Positions 1 to 7,350 of a DNA stretch of 11,929 bases are shown here, in pieces. The stretch's first letter is position 1. Each line of letters opens with the position of its first letter. This DNA comes from UBA4615 sp044342535. GTDB lineage: Bacteria; Pseudomonadota; Gammaproteobacteria; Burkholderiales; Burkholderiaceae_E. The stretch lies in contig JBIIPQ010000103.1 in NCBI GenBank assembly GCA_044342535.1, positions 1 through 11,929 on the forward strand. The letters run 5' to 3'. The notes under the pieces were generated by a model. It made no database searches and had not been told where the DNA came from. It saw nothing but the letters and a program-made list of their open reading frames with translations. The translations under genes and the position numbers were made by a program.

Positions 1-707
1 CGCTTCACACCTAGCGCGGTCGTCCGCCGGCGCCGCGCGGGCAGGGTCGCCGACACGACGGCCGACACGGGCTCGGCATCGGACGCGCGCCCGGCCCTGC
101 GCCTCGGCGCGGGGCTCGCCTGGGCCTCCCGCAGCGCAGCATCGACCAGCGTGTCGGCCATCCACAGGGCGATGCGCTCGACCTCTCGGTCCGGCAGGCC
201 CCAGATGTCCTTGAGGATCACGTACGGCTCGATGCCGTAGACCACCGACAGCGCGCGGTGGAGCCGATCGCGCAGCGCGGGCGGCAGCGCGAGCGGCTCG
301 ATCGCGTGGGAGAGGATGCGGATCCGGTGCCCCCGCCGGTACGGCACTTCCTCGAGCAGACCTGCACGCTCCCGCCCCCACTGCTCCAGCGCCAGCAGGG
401 CGGCCGCACGCAGCTGCGGCTCGAACTCCTTGAAGCGCGGGAAGGTGGCGGTGAACAGCTCGCGCACTCGAGCGCGCCCGTCCGGATCGTCCGAGGACAG
501 CGCGCGCAGCGGGCCGAGCGAGGCCTCGACCACCGCGCTGATCAGCGCGCTGCGGCTGCCGAAGCACCGGTACGCGGTCGCCCGCGACACGCCGGAGCGC
601 ACCGCCACCTCTGCCACCGAGGGAATGTGACCGTCAGCCTGGATGAGCGCCATCGCCGTGTCGAGCAGCAGGCGCACGGTCGCGGGCTTGACGCCGCGGT
701 CGGGCAC
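1..707 (-). CDS. TetR/AcrR-family transcriptional regulator (3' end outside window)
   Basis: This is a DNA-binding repressor or regulator, divergent from the long plus-strand operon and probably its local controller. Read on the minus strand, the N-terminal region contains a TetR helix-turn-helix: LLLDTAMALIQADG, then IPSVAEVAVRSGVSRATAYR and CFGSRSALISAVV, matching the family pattern of a recognition helix followed by aromatic-F-x-S/N-x-x-A-L. The rest is the variable helical ligand-binding and dimerisation region, which I cannot assign to an inducer. The start is uncertain. The GTG at 707 places the helix-turn-helix near the N-terminus; the frame is open back to 848, with a TTG at 845 and a CTG at 755 (the CTG preceded by GGAG). 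No stop occurs before the left edge: 235 codons are open from 707, longer than many TetR proteins, and the last 35 or so residues form an Arg/Ala-rich tail (RRRAGRASDAEP, PARRRRTTAL). Confidence 0.85.
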   Translation of the reverse strand, partial: MPDRGVKPATVRLLLDTAMALIQADGHIPSVAEVAVRSGVSRATAYRCFGSRSALISAVVEASLGPLRALSSDDPDGRARVRELFTATFPRFKEFEPQLRAAALLALEQWGRERAGLLEEVPYRRGHRIRILSHAIEPLALPPALRDRLHRALSVVYGIEPYVILKDIWGLPDREVERIALWMADTLVDAALREAQASPAPRRRAGRASDAEPVSAVVSATLPARRRRTTALGVK

Positions 708-790
708 CGGGGCGACGGTCGGCCCGCGGGGCGGGGACTTAGTGCGGGAGATCAGGACGGCTCCGGGACGGGCGTGCTTCGAATCCGCGC

Positions 791-820
791 TTGTGATCCG
801 CGCGATACGGTGTCTATACT
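791..820 (+). promoter_or_regulatory. Predicted sigma70-type promoter for the plus-strand operon
   Basis: A TTGTGA -35 element (791-796) and a TATACT -10 element (815-820) are separated by 18 bases, in the only AT-leaning stretch of the divergent region. Transcription would begin near 827, leaving a leader of about 115 bases before the first ATG at 943. The position upstream of a long co-directional gene run and next to a palindrome supports it. No equally good promoter was seen for the divergent regulator. This is a consensus match by eye only. Confidence 0.6.
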
Positions 821-835
821 CGCTCCATCCTGTTT

Positions 836-851
836 TGAGACGCAAGTCTCA
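836..851. promoter_or_regulatory. Perfect 16-bp palindrome, likely TetR-family operator
   Basis: The sequence TGAGACGCAAGTCTCA is an inverted repeat with 6-base perfect arms and a 4-base centre. It begins about 9 bases after the predicted transcription start, where a bound repressor would block initiation or early elongation. TetR-family operators are typically short palindromes of this size in the intergenic region between the regulator and its divergent target. I infer that the adjacent TetR-type protein binds here; binding itself is not shown by the sequence. Confidence 0.6.
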
Positions 852-942
852 TTCGCCCGACACGGGTCGGCGCACAGGTGACAACGGCTCGCGGCAGACC
901 GGCAAGCGTCGGCAGACAACGGGCCCAACCGAGACACGCTTC

Positions 943-1824
943 ATGCGACTGGCGAGTTGGACCTGGGGTGGCCGTCATCACGCTGGCAGCATCTCCGCAT
1001 GCAGCCGCGAGGCGACGCCGCTCGCGGTGACGCGGCCCGAGCGCGGCGTGCTCGACCTCGTCGACCTGCTGGTACGCGGCGAGCCCTTGCCGCCGGCCAC
1101 CGGCCCGCGGCTCCCGGTCGACGCGATCACGCTGCGCGCCCCCCTGCCGCGGCCGCGCCGCGGGATCTTCTGCGTCGGCCGTAACTACCGCGCGCACGCG
1201 GCCGAACTCGCCGGCACCGTGTTCCGCTCGCAGATGCCTCCGGAAGACGGCTGGCCGATCGTGTTCACCAAGCTCGCCGAATGTGTGGTGGGTCCGCACG
1301 ATCCGGTACGCCTGCCCGGTGCGACCGTCTCGGTGCAGATCGACTACGAGTCCGAGCTCGCGGTGCTCATCGGACGGGGCGGCCGCGACATCCGGCGCGG
1401 CCGTGCGATGGAGCACGTGTTCGGCTACACCGTGGTCAACGACGTCACCGCGCGTGACGTGCAGATGCGCCACCAGCAGTGGGACCTCGGCAAGAACTTC
1501 GACACCTTCTGCCCGATGGGCCCGTGGGTCGTCACCGCCGACGCGCTCGACGGCCGCGACACCCGCGTGCGCGGCTGGGTCAACGGCGAGCTGCGCCAGG
1601 ACGGCAGCACCCGCGACATGATCTTCGACATCCCCACGCTGATCGAGACCTGCTCGCGCGGCATCACGCTGCGGCCGGGCGACGTGATCGCCACCGGCAC
1701 GCCGGCGGGCGTCGGCATGGGCTTCGAGCCGCCGCGCTGGCTGCGCGAGGGCGACGTGGTGCGCGTCGAGATCGACGGCATCGGCGCGATCGAGAACCGC
1801 TTCACCGCGTCCATCGGGGACTGA
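943..1824 (+). CDS. Fumarylacetoacetate hydrolase (FAH)-family protein
   Basis: This is a 293-residue FAH-fold enzyme, a family that hydrolyses or decarboxylates C-C bonds in keto acids, or isomerises or hydrates them, using one divalent metal. Visible features are: the N-terminal small domain opening MRLASWTWGG; the VGRNYRAHAAE segment with the paired His85 and Glu88 seen in FAHD-type enzymes; the metal ligands Glu136 and Glu138 in DYESELAVLIG and Asp167 in VVNDVTARD; Lys184 in LGKNFDTFCPMGP; and the C-terminal GDVIATGTPAGVGMG loop. All expected catalytic positions are present, so it should be active. The start at 943 gives the usual family length; the frame runs further upstream, but only antisense to the regulator. 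The ribosome site is weak (GAGA at 931-934). It is the first gene of the operon and ends 2 bases before the next start. The exact substrate is unknown. Confidence 0.9.
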   Translation: MRLASWTWGGRHHAGSISACSREATPLAVTRPERGVLDLVDLLVRGEPLPPATGPRLPVDAITLRAPLPRPRRGIFCVGRNYRAHAAELAGTVFRSQMPPEDGWPIVFTKLAECVVGPHDPVRLPGATVSVQIDYESELAVLIGRGGRDIRRGRAMEHVFGYTVVNDVTARDVQMRHQQWDLGKNFDTFCPMGPWVVTADALDGRDTRVRGWVNGELRQDGSTRDMIFDIPTLIETCSRGITLRPGDVIATGTPAGVGMGFEPPRWLREGDVVRVEIDGIGAIENRFTASIGD

Positions 1825-1826
1825 AC

Positions 1827-2618
1827 ATGGCCATCGTGTGGATCGACCGGATGGCAGTGGACACGCGCGGCGATGGCGACGCGGTGGTCTTCGTGCACGG
1901 CCTGGGCGGCACGATGAACGTCTGGACGCCGCTGCTGCCCGCGCTCGCGCGCTGGCGCTGCGTCCGGGTCGAGCTGCCGGGCGCGGGCCGCTCGCACCGG
2001 GCGTACGCCGCGGCCGACGGCGCGCCGCTGTCGGCCGAGTCGCATGCGGACGCGCTCGTGCGCGTCTGCGGCGCGCTGGGCATCGCACGCGCGCACTTCG
2101 TCGGTCACTCCTTCGGCACCCTGATCTGCCAGCATCTGGCGGTGCGGTCGCCGGCCCTCGCGCGCAGCCTGGCGCTGTTCGGCGCGCTCTGGGAGCCGTC
2201 GGCCGCCATGCGCGACGGAATGCGCGCCCGCGCCGCGACGGTCCGCGCCCAGGGCCTGTTCGAGACCGCCGAAGGCATCTCCGAGTTCGCGCTCTCGCCC
2301 AGCAGCCAGGCGCAGCAGCCGCTGACCGTGGCCTACGTGCGCGAGTCGGTGCTCGCCCAGGACGCCGAGGGCTTCGCGCGCAACTGCCTGGCGCTCGCCG
2401 AGGCACAGGGCGCCCGCACCGAGCTCGTCACCTGCCCGGTGCTCGTGGTCAACGGCGACGAGGACCGCGTCACGCCGCTGTCCGGCGCCCGCCAGCTCGC
2501 CGACCGGCTGCGCGACGCGCGCATCGAGACGCTCGGGCGCTGCGGTCACTGGCCGACCCTGGAACGCCCCGCGGAATCGCAGCGCGCGCTGCGGTCCTTC
2601 CTCGAACGTCAGCGCTGA
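1827..2618 (+). CDS. Alpha/beta-fold hydrolase
   Basis: This is a 263-residue cytoplasmic alpha/beta hydrolase of the size and pattern of meta-cleavage-product, lactone and carboxylester hydrolases. It has the oxyanion-side motif VFVHGLGGTMNVW near residues 21-33, the nucleophile elbow GHSFG with Ser95, a probable acid Asp213 in NGDEDRVTP, and the catalytic His241 in GRCGHW. The triad is complete and in normal order. Residues of about 125-190 form the variable helical cap that would set specificity. The start is fixed by GGGGA at 1816-1820, six bases upstream of the ATG, and by the 2-base gap after the FAH gene. Pairing an FAH-fold enzyme with an alpha/beta hydrolase is common in ring-cleavage or lactone degradation, but no oxygenase is present here. 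The reaction could be ester, lactone, amide or C-C hydrolysis. Confidence 0.88.
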   Translation: MAIVWIDRMAVDTRGDGDAVVFVHGLGGTMNVWTPLLPALARWRCVRVELPGAGRSHRAYAAADGAPLSAESHADALVRVCGALGIARAHFVGHSFGTLICQHLAVRSPALARSLALFGALWEPSAAMRDGMRARAATVRAQGLFETAEGISEFALSPSSQAQQPLTVAYVRESVLAQDAEGFARNCLALAEAQGARTELVTCPVLVVNGDEDRVTPLSGARQLADRLRDARIETLGRCGHWPTLERPAESQRALRSFLERQR

Positions 2619-2621
2619 CGC

Positions 2622-2626
2622 AGGAG
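2622..2626 (+). promoter_or_regulatory. Ribosome binding site of the first amidohydrolase
   Basis: AGGAG lies six bases before the ATG at 2633. It fixes that start, since the same frame runs open far upstream. Confidence 0.75.
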
Positions 2627-2632
2627 CAACCG

Positions 2633-3922
2633 ATGGCCGACGTCCTCTTCACCAACGTGCGCATCTTCGACGGCGGCGGCGAGACGCCGTTCACCGGCGA
2701 CGTGCTCGTGCAGGGCAACCGGATCAGCCGCGTCGCGCGGACCGTCTACGGCCAGCCCTCGCACGCGGTGCTCGGCGCGCAGGTGATCGACGGCGCGGGC
2801 GCGTTCCTGATGCCCGGCATGGTCGAGGCGCACACGCACTTCTCCTGGAACGACCAGCCGAGCCTCGACGCCATCCAGCGCATGCCGCCCGAGGAGCACA
2901 TCCTGTGGTGCGCCGAGGTCGCCCGGAAGTACCTCGACATGGGCTGGACCAGCTGCGTGGGCGCTGCTGCCGCCAAGCCGCGCCTCGACGTGGTGATCCG
3001 CAACGCGATCAACGACGGCACCATCGTCGGCCCGCGCTACCTGGCCGCCAGTCAGGAGATCACCGTGCCCGGCGGCCTGGGCGACACCACCGCGCCGCAC
3101 CTGCCTCAGCACGAGTTCGCATTCGGCGCCATCGTCAGCGGCGCCGAGGAGATGCGCCGCTGCGTGCGCATGTTCGCCAAGTACGGCGTGGACTCGCTCA
3201 AGATCAACCTGAGCGGCGAGTCCATCACCGGCATGCCGGGCGAGATGAGCCAGTTCACCGAGGAGGAGATCGCGGTCTGCGTGCAGGAGGCGAAGGCATG
3301 GGGCAAGCGCGTCGCCGCGCATGCGCGCTCCACCTGGTCCATCAAGCAGTGCGTGAAGCTCGGCATCGAGGTGATCTACCACGCGAGCTTCACCGACGAG
3401 GAGTCGCTCGACATGCTCGAGGCCCGCAAGATGGAGCACTTCGTCGCGCCCGGGCTGGCCTGGCTGATCAACACCAGCCATCAAGCGGGCAAGTGGGGGC
3501 TGACGCCGGAGATCACGAAGAAGATGGGCTACCACCGCGAGCTCGAGGCGGCGGTGGAGAGCATGAAGGCGATGCGCCGCCGCGGCATCCGCATCCTGCC
3601 CGGCGGCGACTACGGCTTCGCCTGGACGCCGCACGGCACCAATGCGAAGGACCTCGAGACCTTCGTGAAGGTGGTGGGCATGAGCCCGATGGAGGCGCTG
3701 CTGTCGGCCACCGCCTGGGGCGGACCGATGATGCGCATGGGCAAGTCGATCGGCTACATCCGCGAGGGCTGCCTCGCCGACATCCTGCTGGTCGACGGCG
3801 ACCCGCTCACCGACATCACCATCCTGCAGGACAAGGCCCGGATCCTCGCCGTGATGAAGGACGGCGAGTTCCACCGCGCACCGCCCGTGCGCCCGCGCAA
3901 CGCCACCCGCTGGGCGGCCTGA
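2633..3922 (+). CDS. Metal-dependent amidohydrolase, imidazolonepropionase-like (paralog 1)
   Basis: This 429-residue amidohydrolase-superfamily enzyme would hydrolyse a C-N bond (cyclic amide, imide, dipeptide-like or similar) at a metal centre. The N-terminal beta-sandwich segment (VLFTNVRIFDGGGE, then VIDGAGAFLMPGMVEAHTHF) leads into the TIM barrel. Candidate metal ligands, all present, are His67 and His69 (HTH), Lys190 in VDSLKINLSG as the probable carboxylated lysine, His230 (AAHARS), His250 (IYHASF) and Asp326 (GGDYGF). That set predicts a binuclear site. The C-terminus returns to the sandwich with GCLADILLVDGDPL. There is no signal peptide, so it is cytoplasmic. It lies 14 bases after the hydrolase and 11 before its paralog, with which I estimate roughly 60 percent identity by eye. 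The substrate cannot be read; this branch includes many enzymes of unknown function. Confidence 0.9.
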   Translation: MADVLFTNVRIFDGGGETPFTGDVLVQGNRISRVARTVYGQPSHAVLGAQVIDGAGAFLMPGMVEAHTHFSWNDQPSLDAIQRMPPEEHILWCAEVARKYLDMGWTSCVGAAAAKPRLDVVIRNAINDGTIVGPRYLAASQEITVPGGLGDTTAPHLPQHEFAFGAIVSGAEEMRRCVRMFAKYGVDSLKINLSGESITGMPGEMSQFTEEEIAVCVQEAKAWGKRVAAHARSTWSIKQCVKLGIEVIYHASFTDEESLDMLEARKMEHFVAPGLAWLINTSHQAGKWGLTPEITKKMGYHRELEAAVESMKAMRRRGIRILPGGDYGFAWTPHGTNAKDLETFVKVVGMSPMEALLSATAWGGPMMRMGKSIGYIREGCLADILLVDGDPLTDITILQDKARILAVMKDGEFHRAPPVRPRNATRWAA

Positions 3923-3926
3923 GGAG
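3921..3926 (+). promoter_or_regulatory. Ribosome binding site of the second amidohydrolase
   Basis: GAGGAG overlaps the TGA stop of the first amidohydrolase (3920-3922) and sits seven bases before the ATG at 3934. This geometry favours coupled translation of the two paralogs. Confidence 0.75.
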
Positions 3927-3933
3927 CATCGGC

Positions 3934-5217
3934 ATGAACGAGGTCCTCTTCACCAACGTGCGCATCCTCGACGGCACCGGGACGCTGCCGTACGCGGGCA
4001 GCGTGCTCGTGCAGGGCAACCGCATCGCCCAGGTCGGCCGCAGCACCGCCCCGATCCGCCCGAGCGCGGCCACCGTCATCGACGGCGCCGGCGCGACGCT
4101 CATGCCGGGCATGGTCGAGGCGCACACCCACTTCTCGTGGAACGACGCCGCCACCCTGGCCGGCATCCAGACCATGCCGCTCGAGGAGCATGTGCTGTGG
4201 TGCGCCAAGGTGGCCGCGCGCTACCTGCAGGCTGGCTTCACCAGCTGCCTGGGCGCGGCCTGCGCCAAGCCGCGCCTGGACGTGGTGATCCGCAACGCGA
4301 TCAACGCCGGACAGGTCAAGGGACCGCGCTACCTGGCGGCCAGCCAGGAGATCACCGTGCCGGGCGGCCTCGGCGACGAGACGCTGCCGCACCTGCCGTT
4401 CCCCGAGTTCAGCTTCGGGGTCAACGTCAACGGCGCCGACGAGATGCGCCGCGTGGTGCGCATGTTCCTCAAGTACGGCGTCGACAGCATCAAGCTCAAC
4501 CTGTCGGGCGACAACTTCGTGCCCGGCGCCGGCTCGCACACGACCTGGATGACCGACGCCGAAGTGGCCGCCGCCGCCGAGGAAGTGAAGATGCGCGGCA
4601 AGCGCATCCTCGTGCACGCGCGCTCGGCCGCGAGCGTCAAGCAGGCGCTGCGTCATGGCATCGAGCTGATCTACCACGCGAGCTTCACCGACGAGGAGAC
4701 GCTCGACATGATGGAAGCCGCGCGCGACCGCATCTTCGTGGCCCCGGGCATCGCCATCCTGTACGCCTTGCTCAACGAGAGCGAGCCCTGGGGCATCACC
4801 CGCGAGATCGCGACCGGCTGGGGCTACCAGGAGGAATGGGACGCGGCGCTCGAGTCGCTCTCCAAGATGCACCGGCGCGGCATCCGCGTGCTGCCCGGCG
4901 GCGACTACGGCTTCGCGTTCACGCCGCACTGCCAGAACGCGCGCGACCTCGAGTTCTTCGTGAAGTACCTCGGCATGACGCCGATGGAAGCGATCCGCGC
5001 GACCACCGTCTACGGCGGCCAGATCATGATGCGCGGGCACGAGCTCGGTGCGGTCAAGGACGGCTTCCTCGCCGACCTGCTGCTGGTGGACGGTGACCCG
5101 CTCGCGAACCTGTCGATCCTGCGCGACCCGAAGCGCCTCCTCGCGGTCATGAAGGACGGCGTGTTCGCCAAGGCGCCCGCCATCGCCTCGCAGGGCGCCT
5201 GGGGGCGTGCGGCATGA
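3934..5217 (+). CDS. Metal-dependent amidohydrolase, imidazolonepropionase-like (paralog 2)
   Basis: This is a 427-residue tandem paralog of the preceding gene, alignable over its full length with few gaps. The metal-ligand set is conserved: His64 and His66 (EAHTHF), Lys187 (VDSIKLNLSG), His228 (LVHARS), His248 (IYHASF) and Asp324 (GGDYGF). Neither copy is therefore a decayed duplicate. The two differ mainly in the loop after the lysine (about residues 193-206: GDNFVPGAGSHTTW here, GESITGMPGEMSQ in copy 1) and in residues 271-300 after FVAPG, places likely to contact substrate. This suggests two related substrates, two successive steps, or a heteromeric assembly. GAGGAG at 3921-3926 supports the start. 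It is cytoplasmic, in the same operon, and followed directly by the transporter genes. Confidence 0.9.
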   Translation: MNEVLFTNVRILDGTGTLPYAGSVLVQGNRIAQVGRSTAPIRPSAATVIDGAGATLMPGMVEAHTHFSWNDAATLAGIQTMPLEEHVLWCAKVAARYLQAGFTSCLGAACAKPRLDVVIRNAINAGQVKGPRYLAASQEITVPGGLGDETLPHLPFPEFSFGVNVNGADEMRRVVRMFLKYGVDSIKLNLSGDNFVPGAGSHTTWMTDAEVAAAAEEVKMRGKRILVHARSAASVKQALRHGIELIYHASFTDEETLDMMEAARDRIFVAPGIAILYALLNESEPWGITREIATGWGYQEEWDAALESLSKMHRRGIRVLPGGDYGFAFTPHCQNARDLEFFVKYLGMTPMEAIRATTVYGGQIMMRGHELGAVKDGFLADLLLVDGDPLANLSILRDPKRLLAVMKDGVFAKAPAIASQGAWGRAA

Positions 5218-5239
5218 GGGCGCGGGCGAGCATGCGGCC

Positions 5240-6187
5240 ATGACGAAGGGTCAGCGCCTCGCGACCTGGCTGCTGGTGGGCGGCCCCATCGCCGTGTTCT
5301 CGATCTGGGCGCTGGTGGACAACCCGCGCCTGTACTTGGTCACGATGCTCAACAGCCTGACACTGGCCTCGCTGTACTTCATCGTGGCCAGCGGGTTCAC
5401 GCTCGTGTTCGGGCTGATGCGCAACGTCAACCTGGCCCATGGCTCGCTGTACCTCCTGGGGGGCTACGTCGGCTACGTGGTGGCGGCGAAGACCGGCTGG
5501 TGGGTGATCGCGCTCGCCGCGGGCTTTCTCGCCGCGGCCATCGCAGGCCTGCTGATCCAGGTGCTGGTCCTGCGGCGCATGCAGGGACAGGACCTGCGCC
5601 AGACGATGGTCACCATCGGCCTGTCCATCGTGATCGCCGACGTGCTGCTGTGGATCTTCACCGGGCAGGTCTACCAGATGGAGGCCCCCGAGTGGCTCCA
5701 GGGCCCGATCCGTGGCATTCCGATCATCAAGGCCTATTCGGCGTACCGCCTGAGCCTGCTCGGCTTCGGCATCGCGATCGGCCTCTTCCTCTGGTGGCTT
5801 CTCAACCGCACCCGCGTGGGCGCGATGATCCGGGCCGGCGTCGACGACCGGGCGATGCTGGCGGCGTCGGGCGTCAACGTGAACCTGGTGTTCGCGGTGA
5901 CCTTCATGCTGGGCGCGGGCCTGGCCGGCTTCGGCGGCGTGATCGGCGCGGTGGAACTGAGCATGGTGCCCGGCGAGGACACCCGCCTGCTGCTCGCGTC
6001 GCTGATCGTCGTGATCGTGGGCGGCATGGGCAGCGTGGTCGGCGCGGCGATCGGGGCCGCGATCCTCGGCCTGGCCGAGACCTACGGGCTGGCCTACGCG
6101 CCGACCTACAGCGTCGTCTTCACCTTCGTCATTCTCATCGCGGTCCTGGCGTTCAGGCCGCGCGGCATCATGGGGCGTCCGGCGTGA
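5240..6187 (+). CDS. Branched-chain amino acid-type ABC transporter permease (LivH-like)
   Basis: This is a 315-residue polytopic inner-membrane permease, one of the two membrane subunits of a HAAT-family importer. It is hydrophobic throughout, with the LivH hallmark GLMRNVNLAHGSLYLLGGY at about residues 58-76, a cytoplasmic coupling-loop segment TRVGAMIRAGVDDRAMLAASGV (about 191-212), and a conserved C-terminal LIVVIVGGMGSVVGA followed by FRPRGIMG. The start is not certain. ATG 5240 leaves a 22-base gap after the amidohydrolase and gives a normal N-terminus. An in-frame GTG at 5207 would overlap the upstream gene and add 11 hydrophilic residues. Neither has a strong ribosome site. The gene ends in a 4-base overlap with the next permease. 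The transported solute is unknown: this family carries amino acids, urea, amides and aromatic or dicarboxylic acids. Confidence 0.92.
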   Translation: MTKGQRLATWLLVGGPIAVFSIWALVDNPRLYLVTMLNSLTLASLYFIVASGFTLVFGLMRNVNLAHGSLYLLGGYVGYVVAAKTGWWVIALAAGFLAAAIAGLLIQVLVLRRMQGQDLRQTMVTIGLSIVIADVLLWIFTGQVYQMEAPEWLQGPIRGIPIIKAYSAYRLSLLGFGIAIGLFLWWLLNRTRVGAMIRAGVDDRAMLAASGVNVNLVFAVTFMLGAGLAGFGGVIGAVELSMVPGEDTRLLLASLIVVIVGGMGSVVGAAIGAAILGLAETYGLAYAPTYSVVFTFVILIAVLAFRPRGIMGRPA

Positions 6188-7350
6188 GCGCCGCACGCTG
6201 GCGCCGTGCGATGAACGCCGGCCCGACGGGGGCGCCGGTCAGGCCGCCGTCCCCCTCGTCGGCATCGCCGGGCGCCCTCGGTCGGCCGGGGATCGCGCCG
6301 GCCGCGGAGCCCGATCCCTACGCCGACAGCGACGCGCCGCACTGGCTCAAGTTCCTCTGGCGCACGCTGTCGCCGCGCCACTGGCTCGTGGCGGCGTTCG
6401 TGCTGCTGCTGCCCTTCATCGCCAGCCCCTTCATGCTGTACCAGGTCGCCGCGCAGTCGCTCGTGTTCGGGCTGATCGCGCTGTCGCTGACCTTCCTCGC
6501 CGGCTACGGAGGCATGGTGTCGCTCGCGCAGATGACGGTGGCCGGCATCGCCGGCTATGCCGTGGCCGTGCTGGGCACGAGCGGGACCGCCAGCAGCCTG
6601 GGCTGGCCGTGGTGGGTGGTGGTGCCCAGCGCGCTGGTCATCGCGGTCACCTGCAGCACGCTGATCGGCTGGCTGTCGGTGCGCACCGACGGCATCTACA
6701 CGATCATGATCACGCTTGCCATCGGGGTCGCGTTCTACTACCTGGTGCTGCAGAACTACACGGTGTTCAACGGCTTCCAGGGCTTCCAGAAGGTCTACCC
6801 GCCCGAGGTGCTGGGCCTGAACTGGCGCGAACCCCGCCCCTTCTACTTTCTGACGCTCGCCTGCGCCCTCGCCGGCTACCTGTTCATCAAGTGGCTGGTG
6901 CGCACGCCCTTCGGCATCGCGCTGCAGGGCACCCGCGACAACGCGCGACGCATGGGCTCGCTCGGCTTCGACGTGACCGCCCACCGGGTCGCGGCGTATG
7001 CGGTCTCGGGCCTGCTCGCGGGCACCGGCGGCGTGCTGCTCGTCTGGTACAACGGCCTGATCACCCCAGGCTCGGTCGGCACCGGCTGGCTGATCAACGT
7101 GCTGGTGATCGCCGTGCTCGGCGGCATGAAGCATCCCATCGGCGCGTTCCTCGGCGCCATCGTCTTCATCCTGCTGCAGACCTTCGCGATCGACCTGATC
7201 GATCGCGAGCGCTTCAACCTCGTCATCGGCGGCGTGTTCCTCGCCATCGTGCTGTTTTCCCCCGACGGTCTGCTCGGACTCTGGGCGAAGCTCCGCTCTC
7301 GGCTCGGAACGAAGCAGGCCGTGATTTCAACCACCAGGAGACAACCGTGA
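6184..7350 (+). CDS. Branched-chain amino acid-type ABC transporter permease (LivM-like)
   Basis: This is the partner permease of the importer, 388 residues if it begins at the GTG at 6184, which overlaps the LivH-like stop as GTGA and has GGGG about eight bases upstream. An ATG at 6211 (379 residues) is the alternative, but it lacks a ribosome site. Family features are ALSLTFLAGYGGMVSLAQ (about residues 99-116), the coupling-loop segment RTPFGIALQGTRDNARRMG (about 240-258), and LVIAVLGGMKHPIGAFLGA near the C-terminus. A roughly 60-residue hydrophilic, Pro/Ala/Ser-rich N-terminal tail precedes the first membrane helix, longer than the few residues I would expect in simple LivM proteins. The stop overlaps the start of the binding-protein gene, so the importer subunits appear translationally coupled. 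Confidence 0.9.
   Translation: MSAARWRRAMNAGPTGAPVRPPSPSSASPGALGRPGIAPAAEPDPYADSDAPHWLKFLWRTLSPRHWLVAAFVLLLPFIASPFMLYQVAAQSLVFGLIALSLTFLAGYGGMVSLAQMTVAGIAGYAVAVLGTSGTASSLGWPWWVVVPSALVIAVTCSTLIGWLSVRTDGIYTIMITLAIGVAFYYLVLQNYTVFNGFQGFQKVYPPEVLGLNWREPRPFYFLTLACALAGYLFIKWLVRTPFGIALQGTRDNARRMGSLGFDVTAHRVAAYAVSGLLAGTGGVLLVWYNGLITPGSVGTGWLINVLVIAVLGGMKHPIGAFLGAIVFILLQTFAIDLIDRERFNLVIGGVFLAIVLFSPDGLLGLWAKLRSRLGTKQAVISTTRRQP
7336..7340 (+). promoter_or_regulatory. Ribosome binding site of the binding-protein gene
   Basis: AGGAG lies six bases before the GTG at 7347, favouring that codon over the ATG two codons later (7353). Confidence 0.7.

Noticed and set aside
892..917. Direct repeat CGGCAGAC (892-899 and 910-917) in the leader of the operon
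   Set aside because: Only eight bases, in a GC-rich leader, with no further copies or symmetry seen. It could be chance, so I do not claim a second regulator site.
643..942. Upstream extension of the FAH-family frame, giving a 393-residue protein
   Set aside because: The extra 100 residues have no family similarity, lie antisense to the regulator and span the promoter and palindrome. The ATG at 943 gives the normal family length.
1838..2632. Upstream extension of the first amidohydrolase frame into the alpha/beta hydrolase gene
   Set aside because: The translation is an Arg/Ala-rich out-of-frame shadow of the hydrolase. AGGAG before 2633 marks the real start.
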